Assembly: GCA_025352845.1 (NCBI GenBank)
Contig: JANXSC010000581.1
Coordinates: 1-15,010, forward strand
Length of the DNA: 15,010 nt
Reading direction: 5' to 3'
Source: Opitutaceae bacterium
GTDB lineage: Bacteria; Verrucomicrobiota; Verrucomicrobiia; Opitutales; Opitutaceae
In this document: one piece after another, positions 1 through 7,695 of the stretch
Layout of the letters: the number at the start of each line of letters is the position of its first letter
Position numbering within the stretch: the first letter of the stretch is position 1
Program-made: the position numbers and the translations under genes
The notes under the pieces: generated by a model
What the model saw: only the letters and a program-made list of their open reading frames with translations
Databases searched by the model: none
Told to the model about the DNA's origin: nothing

Positions 1-33
1 TGCGGGCCCGGGGACGTGCCCGCCCACCCATGA
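1..33 (+). CDS. C-terminal end of an upstream gene, presumably nuoL (partial)
   Basis: Reading from base 1 in frame 1 gives ten residues, CGPGDVPAHP, and then a TGA at 31-33. The stop shares its bases with the ATG of nuoM in an ATGA overlap, typical of translational coupling inside an operon. Identity cannot be read from ten residues. NuoL, another antiporter-like complex I subunit, is inferred only because nuoL normally precedes nuoM and nuoN. An incidental open frame remains possible. Confidence 0.45.
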   Translation, partial: CGPGDVPAHP

Positions 34-1535
34 ACGCGCTGCCGTGGACCATCTACCTCTCGTTTGCCGGTGCGGTGCTCGCGCTGGCAGCGGGTGCGCG
101 TTCCGCGGCGGCGGCGCGATGGGTGGCGCTGCTCACGGCGGCGGCGGGTTTTGGCGCAACGCTATTCTGCGCGGTTGGCTTTTCGCCGACGCCGAGCCTC
201 CAGACCATCGTCAACGTTCCATGGATTGCGGAGCTGAGCATCCGCTATCATCTCGCGGCGGACGGCATCAGCCTCACGCTGCTCGTGCTCACCGGGCTGG
301 CGGCGACGGCCGGAGTGCTGTTCTCTTGGAACATCGAGGAGCGCACGGGCGAGTTCTTCGCGCTCTACCTCGCGCTCATCGGCGGCGTGTATGGCGTTTT
401 TCTCAGCGCAGATGCATTCACGCTCTTCGTGTTCTACGAGATCGCGATCGTGCCGAAGTATTTCCTCATCGCGAAATGGGGCTCCACCAATCGCGAATAC
501 GGCGCGATGAAACTTGTGCTCTACTCGTTTGCGGGCAGCGCGCTCGTGCTGGCCGGATTACTCTGGGCTTACGCCGCGGGCGGCGGGAAGAGTTTCGCTC
601 TCAGCGACCTCGCGGCGGCCGCGACGCACTTCTCGCGCGCGCAGCAGCTCGGGATGTTTGCGCTTGTGTTCCTCGGGTTCGCGGTGCTCGCGGGCATGTT
701 TCCCTTCCACACCTGGGCGCCCACCGGCCACGTCGCCGCGCCCACCGCGGCGTCGATGCTGCTCGCGGGCCTCGTGATGAAACTCGGCGCCTACGGTTGC
801 CTCCGCGTCGCGCTGCCGCTCTTTCCGGTGGGCTTTGCGTTCTGGCAACCGACGATCGCGTGGTTGGCGATCGCGGGAATTCTCTACGCGGGGCTCGTCG
901 CGCTCGTGCAGGATGATTTCAAGTTTGTCATCGGCTATTCGAGCGTGAGCCACATGGGCTTCGTCCTGCTCGGGCTCGCCGCCGGCAACGCGCAGGCGGC
1001 GGGCGGCGCGGTGCTCCAGATGTTTTCGCACGGCATCATCGCGGGACTGCTGTTCGCTGTCGTCGGCCGGATGGTCTATGACCGCACGCACACGCGTAAA
1101 CTCGCCGACCTGCGCGCACTGCCGCTCCATCGCGCGCTGCCGTTTGCGGCGCTGACCTTCGTGCTCGCCGGGCTCGCCTCGATGGGGATGCCGGGCTTCA
1201 GCGGCTTCCCCGCCGAGCTGACGATTCTCGTCGGCGTATGGAAAACGTCGCCGCTCTGGGCCGCCTTTGCCGCGGGCGGCGTGCTCATCGCGGCGGCCTT
1301 CACGCTGCGCGTGATGCAAATTTCGTTCTTCGGCACGACCGACAAATCGGCCCCGCGCCGCCCGGCGCCCGCGCCGCGTTTCGAGCCGATCACGCTCCCC
1401 GAGCGCGCGGGCGCGATGGTGCTGATCGCGGCGACGGTTTACGTCGGCCTCAAGCCCGGCGTGCTGCTCGACTGGATCATGCCCGCGCTGCAATCGCCGC
1501 TGATGCAGGCGGCGTTGAAGGGAGGCGCGCCGTGA
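30..1535 (+). CDS. nuoM: NADH-quinone oxidoreductase subunit M (complex I antiporter-like subunit)
   Basis: This is a 501-residue integral inner-membrane protein made of many hydrophobic helices, the usual length for NuoM. Known for the family: it forms one of the proton-translocating channels in the membrane arm of complex I. Visible signatures are the TM5 glutamate E137 in 'FYEIAIVPKYF', the broken-helix segment around H227 ('FPFHTWAPTGH'), 'APTAASMLLAG' and K251 in 'MKLGAYG', and 'GYSSVSHMGF' further on. The helix-7 loop reads WAPTGH where many NuoM proteins have WLPDAH, which suggests a divergent NuoM subclade. The ATG overlaps the preceding stop (ATGA). I see no good Shine-Dalgarno sequence, so translation probably depends on coupling. 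Its stop overlaps the nuoN start. Identification is secure. Confidence 0.96.
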   Translation: MNALPWTIYLSFAGAVLALAAGARSAAAARWVALLTAAAGFGATLFCAVGFSPTPSLQTIVNVPWIAELSIRYHLAADGISLTLLVLTGLAATAGVLFSWNIEERTGEFFALYLALIGGVYGVFLSADAFTLFVFYEIAIVPKYFLIAKWGSTNREYGAMKLVLYSFAGSALVLAGLLWAYAAGGGKSFALSDLAAAATHFSRAQQLGMFALVFLGFAVLAGMFPFHTWAPTGHVAAPTAASMLLAGLVMKLGAYGCLRVALPLFPVGFAFWQPTIAWLAIAGILYAGLVALVQDDFKFVIGYSSVSHMGFVLLGLAAGNAQAAGGAVLQMFSHGIIAGLLFAVVGRMVYDRTHTRKLADLRALPLHRALPFAALTFVLAGLASMGMPGFSGFPAELTILVGVWKTSPLWAAFAAGGVLIAAAFTLRVMQISFFGTTDKSAPRRPAPAPRFEPITLPERAGAMVLIAATVYVGLKPGVLLDWIMPALQSPLMQAALKGGAP

Positions 1536-2986
1536 CGCCCAACTACTCCGAGCTGTTCCACGCGCTCCGGCCGGAAGCCTCGCTCGTGCTCGGCGCATTG
1601 GTCGCGCTCGGCTTTGATCTCACCGCCGGGAGGGAAAAAGCATCGGACGCACGGTGGCGGGCCGCGGCCGCGATCGCGCTGCTCGCCGTCGCGGTGGCGG
1701 GATATTTCATCATCACGAGTGGAGCGGTCGGCTCGGTTTTCGGCGGCGCGCTGGTGCTCGATCCATTGGCACGCGTCACGCGCCTCGGCGTGCTCACACT
1801 CGCGGCGCTGACGCTGGCGCTGCTTCCGGGCACCATGCGTCTGCGACATCCGGCGGAGTTTGTCGCCGTGGTGTTGTTTGCCACCACGGGCTTCACGCTC
1901 ATGGCCGCCGCGCAGCAGCTCCTGCTCGCGTTTCTCGCGCTCGAACTCGCGAGCCTCTCGCTCTACGTGCTCGCGGGCTTCGACAAGACGCGACCGGAAT
2001 CCGCCGAAGCCGCGCTGAAATATTTTCTCTTCGGCGGTATGTCCGCGGCGTTCTTGCTTTTCGGTTTCAGCCTGCTCTACGGCCTCACGGGCTCCATCGA
2101 TTTGACCGAGATCGCGCGACGGTTGCAGACGGATCCGGCGAGCCCGCTGCTCGTCGTCGCGCTCGTGATGGTGCTGGCAGCCTTCGGTTTCAAGGCCGCC
2201 GCCGCGCCGTTTCACCTCTGGGCACCCGATGTCTATCAGGGCGCGCCCGCGTCGTCGGCCGCGCTCATTGCCTCGGCCTCGAAGCTCGCCGGTTTCGTTT
2301 TGTTCGTGCGACTGCTCTGGGGCGGCCTGGGCGGCGCGGATGGTCGCACTCCCGCGTGGACGACCGTCGTCGTCGTCATGTCGGGCGCGTCGCTGCTGCT
2401 CGGAAACATCGCGGCCCTCGCGCAATCCAATATCCGGCGGCTCCTCGCCTATTCGGCGATCGGACACGCGGGTGCCATGCTCATCGGCGTCCTCGCCGCC
2501 GGACGCTTCGGCCCGGCCGCGCTCACCTACTACGCGTTCACCTACGGGCTCGCGACCGTCGGAACCTTCGGTGTCATCGCGGTAGTCGAGGGCACCGGCC
2601 GCTGCCACGACCTCAGCGATCTCGCGGGCTTGCACCGGCGTTCGCCGCTGCTCGCCGGTTGCCTGCTGGTGTTTGTGCTCTCGCTCGCTGGCATCCCGCC
2701 GCTCGCGGGTTTTTTCGGAAAATTTATCGTGTTCAGCCAGGCGCTGAGACTCAACGGCCTCGCCAGTCCCGCCGGCTGGCTGACGCTCCTGGCGATCGCG
2801 ATGAGCGCCGTGGCGCTTTACTACTACCTCCTGATCCTGAAGCAGGCGGTCGTCAGTCCGTCTTTACCTGAAACCGCCGCGCGCATCCGCGTGCCGCGAG
2901 CCGCCGCCGCCGCCCTGGTCATCGCCGTCGCGCTGCTGCTCGCGCTCGGGGTGTTTCCCTCGCTCTACCTTCGACTCTTTCCGTGA
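1532..2986 (+). CDS. nuoN: NADH-quinone oxidoreductase subunit N (complex I antiporter-like subunit)
   Basis: This is a 484-residue polytopic membrane protein of the NuoN/ND2 family, the third antiporter-like subunit of the complex I membrane arm. Key charged residues are present: E138 in 'FLALELASLSLYVLAGF', K163 in 'EAALKYFLFGG', K221 in 'FGFKAAAAPFHLWAPD' and H228. The 'YSAIGHAGAML' segment also fits. The open frame continues upstream inside nuoM, but GTG at 1532 is the convincing start. It forms a GTGA overlap with the nuoM stop, has GGGAGG at 1520-1525 six bases upstream, and gives a normal family length. The gene ends the visible complex I block. The next gene, pyrR, follows after 74 bases with no obvious terminator between them. 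Confidence 0.96.
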   Translation: MTPNYSELFHALRPEASLVLGALVALGFDLTAGREKASDARWRAAAAIALLAVAVAGYFIITSGAVGSVFGGALVLDPLARVTRLGVLTLAALTLALLPGTMRLRHPAEFVAVVLFATTGFTLMAAAQQLLLAFLALELASLSLYVLAGFDKTRPESAEAALKYFLFGGMSAAFLLFGFSLLYGLTGSIDLTEIARRLQTDPASPLLVVALVMVLAAFGFKAAAAPFHLWAPDVYQGAPASSAALIASASKLAGFVLFVRLLWGGLGGADGRTPAWTTVVVVMSGASLLLGNIAALAQSNIRRLLAYSAIGHAGAMLIGVLAAGRFGPAALTYYAFTYGLATVGTFGVIAVVEGTGRCHDLSDLAGLHRRSPLLAGCLLVFVLSLAGIPPLAGFFGKFIVFSQALRLNGLASPAGWLTLLAIAMSAVALYYYLLILKQAVVSPSLPETAARIRVPRAAAAALVIAVALLLALGVFPSLYLRLFP

Positions 2987-3060
2987 TCGGCGCGGGGCGG
3001 TGGAAAAGCGGGGAAGAAAATCCTTCCCACGCTTGCCCCGACCCGCCTCAATCGTGGCTC
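2987..3060 (+). other. nuoN-pyrR spacer with nested inverted repeats
   Basis: The outer pair is CGGGGC (2993-2998) with GCCCCG (3035-3040). The inner pair is GGGAAG (3011-3016) with CTTCCC (3023-3028) around a six-base loop. No T-run follows, so it does not look like an intrinsic terminator. I do not see the PyrR binding-loop consensus (a UCC...GAGG type loop). It could be a leader structure of the pyr genes, or chance pairing in G-rich DNA. The pyrR frame is open through the whole spacer from a GTG at 2983. Confidence 0.25.
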
Positions 3061-3654
3061 GTGGCCGCATCCCAGACCATTGGTTCGGAGCAGATACACG
3101 CCGCGATTGCGCGGCTCGGTGACGCCATTGCCACCCGCCACGCGCCGCGGGAAAAACTGCTCCTCCTCGGGATTGCCAATGGCGGCGGCGAACTGGCACG
3201 CCGCCTTGCGGCGGCGCTCTCGTCCCGCGCTTCCGCCGCGCCCGTCGCCACGGGCGTGCTGGATATTTCGTTTCATCGCGACGACATCGGCCGCCACCCA
3301 ATCCCGAAAGAATTCGCCCCGACGCAAATCCCCGCGGATGTCGATGGCGCCACCATCGTTCTCGTGGACGATGTCCTCTTCTCCGGCCGCACCGTCAAGG
3401 CCGCGCTCGACGAACTCTTCGATCACGGCCGTCCCGCCAAGGTGGAACTCGCCGTCCTCGTCGATCGCGGCGTGCGCTTGATGCCCGTCGCCGCCGACTA
3501 TGTCGGCTTTGATCTCGCTGCCGCGCCGCGCGAGAAGATCGTCGTCACCCTCGACCCCGCGAAACCCGCCCGCGACACCATCCGCATCGAGCTGTCCGCT
3601 CCGGCTCCCGCACCGAAATCGAAAATCCAAAATCGAAAATCCAAAATCCCCTGA
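3061..3654 (+). CDS. pyrR: PyrR-type bifunctional regulator / uracil phosphoribosyltransferase
   Basis: The chosen start gives 197 residues of PRTase type I fold. The PRPP-binding loop 'VLVDDVLFSGRT' is at residues 100-111, and 'DISFHRDDI' (68-76) and 'LAVLVDRG' (130-137) are PyrR signatures. In Gram-positive bacteria PyrR binds pyr leader RNA in response to UMP and also makes UMP from uracil and PRPP. GTG at 3061 was chosen because family similarity starts just after it. An in-frame GTG at 2983, overlapping the nuoN stop, would add 26 residues unlike PyrR. Neither start has a clear Shine-Dalgarno sequence. Compared from memory with Bacillus subtilis PyrR, the RNA-contact positions T18, H22, R146 and K152 are Ala17, Asp21, Ala144 and Phe150 here, while R141 is kept as Arg139. 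The tail (KSKIQNRKSKIP) is encoded by an AT-rich tandem repeat and is probably not functional protein. The stop overlaps the pyrB start by one base. Confidence 0.9.
   Translation: MAASQTIGSEQIHAAIARLGDAIATRHAPREKLLLLGIANGGGELARRLAAALSSRASAAPVATGVLDISFHRDDIGRHPIPKEFAPTQIPADVDGATIVLVDDVLFSGRTVKAALDELFDHGRPAKVELAVLVDRGVRLMPVAADYVGFDLAAAPREKIVVTLDPAKPARDTIRIELSAPAPAPKSKIQNRKSKIP
3617..3644 (+). repeat. Perfect 14-base tandem repeat (2 copies) in the pyrR tail
   Basis: The unit AATCGAAAATCCAA occurs twice back to back at 3617-3630 and 3631-3644. It is followed by a broken third copy (AATCCC, 3645-3650) that runs up to the pyrR stop. It is strikingly A-rich in otherwise GC-rich DNA. It encodes the last residues of PyrR and lies directly before the pyrB ATG. 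I recall similar A-rich 'KSKIQN' repeats as dispersed elements in other genomes, so insertion of a short dispersed repeat is plausible but is inference. Confidence 0.85.
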
Positions 3655-4598
3655 TGTCCTGGACTCGCCGCCATCTTCTCACCGTCGAGGAACTCTCCCT
3701 CGCCGAGATCGATCAGATCCACGCCGCGGCGCGCGCGTTCAAGCGCACGCTTTCGCGCAGCGTGAAAAAGGTCCCCGCCCTCCGCGGCAAGACCATCGTC
3801 AACCTCTTCCTCGAACCCAGCACGCGCACGCGCATGGCGTTCGACATGGCGGCGAAACGCCTCAGCGCCGACGTGATTTCCCTCGACGGCACGAGCAGCA
3901 GCACGACCAAGGGTGAGACGCTCCGCGACACGGCGGAAAACATCCAAGCCCTCCAGGCCGACATGATCGTCATCCGGCATGCCGCCGCCGGCTCGCCGCT
4001 TTATCTCTCACGCATCCTCGACATCCCCGTGATCAACGCCGGCGACGGCGCGCACGAACACCCCACGCAGGGGCTGCTCGACACGTTTACGATGATCGAG
4101 CACCTCGGCAGCCTCAAGGGCCGCAAGGTCGTGATCCTCGGCGACATTCTCTTCAGCCGCGTGGCGCGCTCGAACATCCATGCGCTCACGAAAATGGGCG
4201 CGGCCGTCACACTCGTCGGACCCTCGACGCTCGTCCCCGCATGGTTCACCGCGATGGGTGTGAGTGTGTCGCACGATCTGAAATCCGCGCTCGCCGACGC
4301 CGAGGTCGTCATGCTCCTCCGCATCCAGCACGAGCGGCAGGCCGCCGGGCTGTTTCCCTCGCTCGGCGAATACACGAGCATGTTTGGCCTCAACAAGGCC
4401 CGCGCCAGCTGGCTCAATCCCAAGGCCATCATCATGCACCCCGGCCCGATCAACCGCGGCGTCGAGATCGACAGCGAACTCGCCGACGGCGATCGCAGCG
4501 TGATTCTCCAGCAGGTGACCAACGGCATCGCCGTCCGCATGGCCGTCCTCTACCTCTGCGCCGGCGGCCAACCCGAACTCGTCACGCCGGTCGAATAA
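3654..4598 (+). CDS. pyrB: Aspartate carbamoyltransferase catalytic subunit
   Basis: The 314-residue protein catalyses carbamoyl phosphate + L-aspartate to N-carbamoyl-L-aspartate, the committed step of pyrimidine synthesis in the cytoplasm. The carbamoyl-phosphate domain shows 'FLEPSTRTR' (S56-R60) and 'STTKGET' with K86. 'HPTQ' is at 136-139. The aspartate domain has 'GDILFSRVARSN' (R169), 'LLRIQHER' (R223, Q225) and 'HPGPINRG' (262-269). All catalytic positions I know are present. Position 167 is Phe where many relatives have His. No regulatory subunit PyrI is encoded nearby, which fits the PyrR-associated class. The ATG at 3654 shares one base with the pyrR stop (TGATG). There is no Shine-Dalgarno sequence, only the A-rich repeat upstream. 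pyrC follows after 8 bases. Confidence 0.97.
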   Translation: MSWTRRHLLTVEELSLAEIDQIHAAARAFKRTLSRSVKKVPALRGKTIVNLFLEPSTRTRMAFDMAAKRLSADVISLDGTSSSTTKGETLRDTAENIQALQADMIVIRHAAAGSPLYLSRILDIPVINAGDGAHEHPTQGLLDTFTMIEHLGSLKGRKVVILGDILFSRVARSNIHALTKMGAAVTLVGPSTLVPAWFTAMGVSVSHDLKSALADAEVVMLLRIQHERQAAGLFPSLGEYTSMFGLNKARASWLNPKAIIMHPGPINRGVEIDSELADGDRSVILQQVTNGIAVRMAVLYLCAGGQPELVTPVE

Positions 4599-4606
4599 TC
4601 TGCGCC

Positions 4607-5899
4607 ATGCCCTCCCTCTGGATTAAAAACGCCCGCGTCATCGACCCCGCCGCCAAACGCGATGCGGTGGGCGATATTTTTGTTCGCGACGGAAAGTTCG
4701 CCGCTACGCTCTCCGCCGTGGAGAAAAAGCGCGCGAAGAAAATCGACGCCCGTGGACTCGTCGCCTGCCCCGGACTCGTCGACATCCACGTCCACTTTCG
4801 CGAGCCCGGACAGACGCACAAGGAGTCCATCGGCACGGGCTCGCGGGCCGCGGCAGCGGGCGGATTCACGACCGTGGTGATGATGCCCAACACCTCGCCC
4901 GTCGCGGACAACTCCGGCACAATCCAGCTCATGAAGGATGTCGTCGCGCGCGACGCGGTGATTCGTGTTTACCCGACCGGCTGCATCACGGTCGGCATGA
5001 AGGGCCAGGCGCTCGCGCCCATCGGATCGCTGAAACGAGCGGGTGTCGTCGCCATCACCGATGACGGCGATTGCGTGCAGTCCAATGATCTCATGCGTCG
5101 CGCCGTCGAATACGCGAAGATGTTCGACCTGCCCGTGATGGATCACTGCCAGGATTACTCGATGACCCAGGGCGCGGTGATGAACGAAGGCGTGATGTCC
5201 ACCCGTCTCGGCCTGCACGGCTGGCCCAACGCCGCCGAAGACCTGATCGTGGCACGCAACGTGATTCTCTCGGAATACACCGGCGCGCACATCCACCTGC
5301 AGCACATCTCCTCCAAGTTCTCAGTCGATGTGATCCGGCGCGCGAAACAACGCGGCGCACGCATTACCGCCGAGGCGACACCGCACCATATCGCGCTCAC
5401 CGATGATCTGCTCGCGGGCTACGACACCAACTTCAAGATGAACCCGCCGCTGCGCACGGAGTCCGATCGCGTCGCGCTCATCGACGGGTTGCGCGATGGC
5501 ACGCTCGACATCATCGCGACCGACCACGCGCCCCACACCGATTACGAGAAGGACAAGGAATTCGACTTCGCACCCAACGGCATCCTCGGCCTCGAGACCG
5601 CGCTGTCCGTGACGCTCGCCGTCCTCGTGCGTCGAAATAAATTCAAGCTCCCCTTCGTGATTGACCTGATGACGCGCCGGCCGGCGAAGCTCATGAATCT
5701 CCCCGGTGGCACGCTCGCCGTTGGAGCCGAAGCCGACATCTGCCTCTTCGATCCGGCGGAGAAATGGCTCTACAACGCCAAGGCCGGCTTCAGCAAATCG
5801 AGCAACTCCCCATGGTCCGGCCAGACGCTCACGGGTCGTGTGAAGACAACGATTGTGGGTGGGCGCATCGTTTTCAACGCCGGGAAGATCGTCGTGTGA
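4607..5899 (+). CDS. pyrC: Dihydroorotase, class I (zinc amidohydrolase)
   Basis: This is a 430-residue cytoplasmic amidohydrolase that cyclises N-carbamoyl-aspartate to dihydroorotate, the step after PyrB. Metal ligands and active-site motifs appear intact: 'DIHVHFREPG' (H61, H63), D153 in 'ITDDGDC', H180 in 'MDHCQD', H233 in 'LQHIS' and 'TDHAPH' (D306). 'EATPHH' (256-261) and 'NPPLR' (279-283) are typical of the class. It is therefore unlike the catalytically dead PyrC-prime proteins found beside some pyrB genes. ATG at 4607 is the first start after the pyrB stop (gap 8 bases) and gives the normal family N-terminus ('LWIKNARVIDP'). The longer open frame upstream lies inside pyrB and is spurious. 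A small 6-bp hairpin (5908-5925) without a T-run lies between this gene and the next. Confidence 0.96.
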   Translation: MPSLWIKNARVIDPAAKRDAVGDIFVRDGKFAATLSAVEKKRAKKIDARGLVACPGLVDIHVHFREPGQTHKESIGTGSRAAAAGGFTTVVMMPNTSPVADNSGTIQLMKDVVARDAVIRVYPTGCITVGMKGQALAPIGSLKRAGVVAITDDGDCVQSNDLMRRAVEYAKMFDLPVMDHCQDYSMTQGAVMNEGVMSTRLGLHGWPNAAEDLIVARNVILSEYTGAHIHLQHISSKFSVDVIRRAKQRGARITAEATPHHIALTDDLLAGYDTNFKMNPPLRTESDRVALIDGLRDGTLDIIATDHAPHTDYEKDKEFDFAPNGILGLETALSVTLAVLVRRNKFKLPFVIDLMTRRPAKLMNLPGGTLAVGAEADICLFDPAEKWLYNAKAGFSKSSNSPWSGQTLTGRVKTTIVGGRIVFNAGKIVV

Positions 5900-5932
5900 C
5901 GGGCTGATCGCGGCACCCTCCGCGACAACACT

Positions 5933-6763
5933 ATGCCGTCGCCCGTCGCAATCGTCCTCGGTGCCGTTGAGTTCACGCTCATCGCCAGCGGCGCCGTGCT
6001 GCTGTGGAAACGCGTGCTGAGTCCCGCGGCCCGCGGCCCGCGCGCACCGTCGCCGCTCCCGGTGTGGGAGGCTCCGTTGTCCGAGTTTCTTCAGTTCACC
6101 CTGCTGGTCGTCGGTTGCAGTTTCACGTTGACCGTCGTCGCGCTGCCGTTGGCGAAATCGCTCGGCCTTCGGGGCGACGCAGTCACTGTTTTTGGCGGTG
6201 CGGCCGCGCAACTCGGTATGCTCACCGGAGCCCTTCTCTCATCGGTGACCCACAAGCGCGTGACGGATGCAACCAGCCCGTCGACGCCGGGCGTGGTCGT
6301 GTCGGGCATCGGCACGTTTCTGATCACGCTGCCGCTGGTCGCCATCACCGCAAAGTCATCCGAGCTGATCGTGCAGGCCGCCGGCCTGCCACTCGACAAT
6401 CAGGACCTGATTGGGATGTTCGCGCGCGCTGGTGCCGGCTGGCTGCTCGCGGTGATGATCACGCTCGCTCTAATCGTCGCGCCGTTGACCGAGGAGCTGG
6501 TGTTTCGCGCCGGGGTCTTCCGCTACCTGCGCACGCGGATTCCGCGCCCGCTCGCGCTGCTCCTGCCGGCGCTATTCTTCGGTGCACTGCATGTGAATTG
6601 GAAAACTCTCAGTGGCCTTGCGAGTCTTCCGCCCCTCGTGGTGCTCGCCGTGATTTTTTCCCTCGCTTACGAGCGCACCGGGCGAATCGGGACGCCGATC
6701 GTGGCCCACGCGCTCTTCAATTTGAACACCGTGCTGCTCGTGCTTTCGGGCGTCGTCACGTAG
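5933..6763 (+). CDS. CPBP-family (CAAX/Abi) intramembrane metalloprotease
   Basis: This is a 276-residue multi-pass membrane protein. The C-terminal half carries the three CPBP motifs: 'EELVFRAGVFRYLR' with E187, E188 and R192; 'FFGALHVN' with H220; and 'HALFNLN' with H259 and N263. Hydrophobic stretches lie at about 5-25, 52-74, 86-104, 121-140, 169-185, 207-221, 232-244 and 252-272. Characterised relatives include the CAAX prenyl protease Rce1 and bacterial proteins linked to bacteriocin self-immunity or stress. The substrate here cannot be inferred. It starts 33 bases after pyrC and ends 2 bases before thiL, so it is probably cotranscribed, although no pathway link to pyrimidine or thiamine synthesis is evident. 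There is no clear Shine-Dalgarno sequence at the ATG. Family assignment is firm; the role is unknown. Confidence 0.88.
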   Translation: MPSPVAIVLGAVEFTLIASGAVLLWKRVLSPAARGPRAPSPLPVWEAPLSEFLQFTLLVVGCSFTLTVVALPLAKSLGLRGDAVTVFGGAAAQLGMLTGALLSSVTHKRVTDATSPSTPGVVVSGIGTFLITLPLVAITAKSSELIVQAAGLPLDNQDLIGMFARAGAGWLLAVMITLALIVAPLTEELVFRAGVFRYLRTRIPRPLALLLPALFFGALHVNWKTLSGLASLPPLVVLAVIFSLAYERTGRIGTPIVAHALFNLNTVLLVLSGVVT

Positions 6764-6765
6764 TC

Positions 6766-7695
6766 ATGCATCCCTTCACAAAACATCGCCGCGAATCCGT
6801 CGCCGCCTTGGGCGAGGAGAAACTCATCGCCGCGATTCGCCGCTGGCTCGGCGCGGCCTCACCGCGCACGCCCTTCGGGATCGGGGACGATTGCGCGGTG
6901 CTCGCGCCGTCGCGCGGCCGCCAGCTCATCACCGTCGATCCGGTGATCTATGGGCGGCATTTCGACGACGCGGTGCCGCCGCGCGGCGTGGCGGAGAAAC
7001 TGTTGAAACGAAACCTGAGCGACATCGCCGCCATGGGCGGACGGCCCGTGGCGGCGGTGCTGGCCCTCACGCTCGATGCGCGCACGAGCGTGGCGTGGTT
7101 GGAGAAATTTTATTGCGGCCTCGCCGCCTGCGCGCGGAAGTTCGACGTCGCCATCGTCGGCGGCGACATCGCACAGGCCAACGGCGTGCTCGCCGCGAAT
7201 CTCACACTGCTGGGCGAAGCCACCGGCCCGCGCGTCCTCACCCGCACGGGCGCGAAAATCGGCGACGCGATTTATGTGACCGGGGTGCTGGGTGGGAGTC
7301 GGGCGAGCGGCCATCACTTCCGTTTCACGCCGCGGCTGGCCGAAGGCCGCTGGCTCGCGCGGCGGAAGGAAGTCCGCGCCATGATGGATCTCAGCGACGG
7401 GCTCGCGAAAGACCTGTTCGCGCTCGCCCCACCCCGCGCGGTCGCTGCGCTCGACGCCGCGGCGCTGCCGCGCCGCACGGGCGTCGGGGTCCGCGGTGCC
7501 GTCGCCGATGGCGAGGATTACGAACTGGTGTTCGCCGTTGCGCGCCGCAGCGCGGAGGACGCATTCACCCGCGCGTGGCACCGCGCCTTTCCGCGCACGC
7601 GGCTCACCCGCATCGGGCATTTCGCCGCGGCGGGTCGTTTGCCGCCGGGCGCACTCAACCTCGGGGACTACCGTGGCTACGAACATCTGCGATAG
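6766..7695 (+). CDS. thiL: Thiamine-monophosphate kinase
   Basis: The 309-residue cytoplasmic enzyme phosphorylates thiamine monophosphate with ATP to give thiamine diphosphate, the last step of cofactor synthesis. ThiL/PurM-fold signatures in order are 'FGIGDDCAVL' (37-46), 'TVDPVIYGRHF' (56-66, usually TTDxxxEGVHF), 'NLSDIAAMGGRP' (83-94), 'VGGDIAQANG' (131-140), 'TRTGAKIGDAIYVTG' (159-173), 'MDLSDGLAKDL' (207-217) and 'DGEDYELVFAV' (248-258). The aspartates that bind magnesium (D41, D42, D58, D134, D211) are in place. It is slightly shorter than the usual 320-330 residues. ATG at 6766 follows the protease stop by 2 bases; the longer frame upstream belongs to the protease gene in another frame. 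The gene end overlaps the likely tsaE start. Confidence 0.94.
   Translation: MHPFTKHRRESVAALGEEKLIAAIRRWLGAASPRTPFGIGDDCAVLAPSRGRQLITVDPVIYGRHFDDAVPPRGVAEKLLKRNLSDIAAMGGRPVAAVLALTLDARTSVAWLEKFYCGLAACARKFDVAIVGGDIAQANGVLAANLTLLGEATGPRVLTRTGAKIGDAIYVTGVLGGSRASGHHFRFTPRLAEGRWLARRKEVRAMMDLSDGLAKDLFALAPPRAVAALDAAALPRRTGVGVRGAVADGEDYELVFAVARRSAEDAFTRAWHRAFPRTRLTRIGHFAAAGRLPPGALNLGDYRGYEHLR

Noticed and set aside
558..1598. Long - strand open frame opposite nuoM
   Set aside because: Its translation is Arg/Glu/His-rich without any motif. High-GC coding DNA commonly gives such antisense frames, and nuoM on the other strand is certain.
1439..2635. Open frame of almost 400 codons on the - strand opposite nuoN
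   Set aside because: It has the same low-complexity charged composition and overlaps a secure gene throughout.
2983..3060. Upstream GTG start for pyrR overlapping the nuoN stop
   Set aside because: The added 26 residues do not resemble PyrR N-termini and there is no Shine-Dalgarno sequence. It cannot be fully excluded.
2987..3060. PyrR-binding RNA loop upstream of pyrR
   Set aside because: An AATCC appears, but the GAGG part of the loop consensus is missing and no terminator/antiterminator pair is visible.
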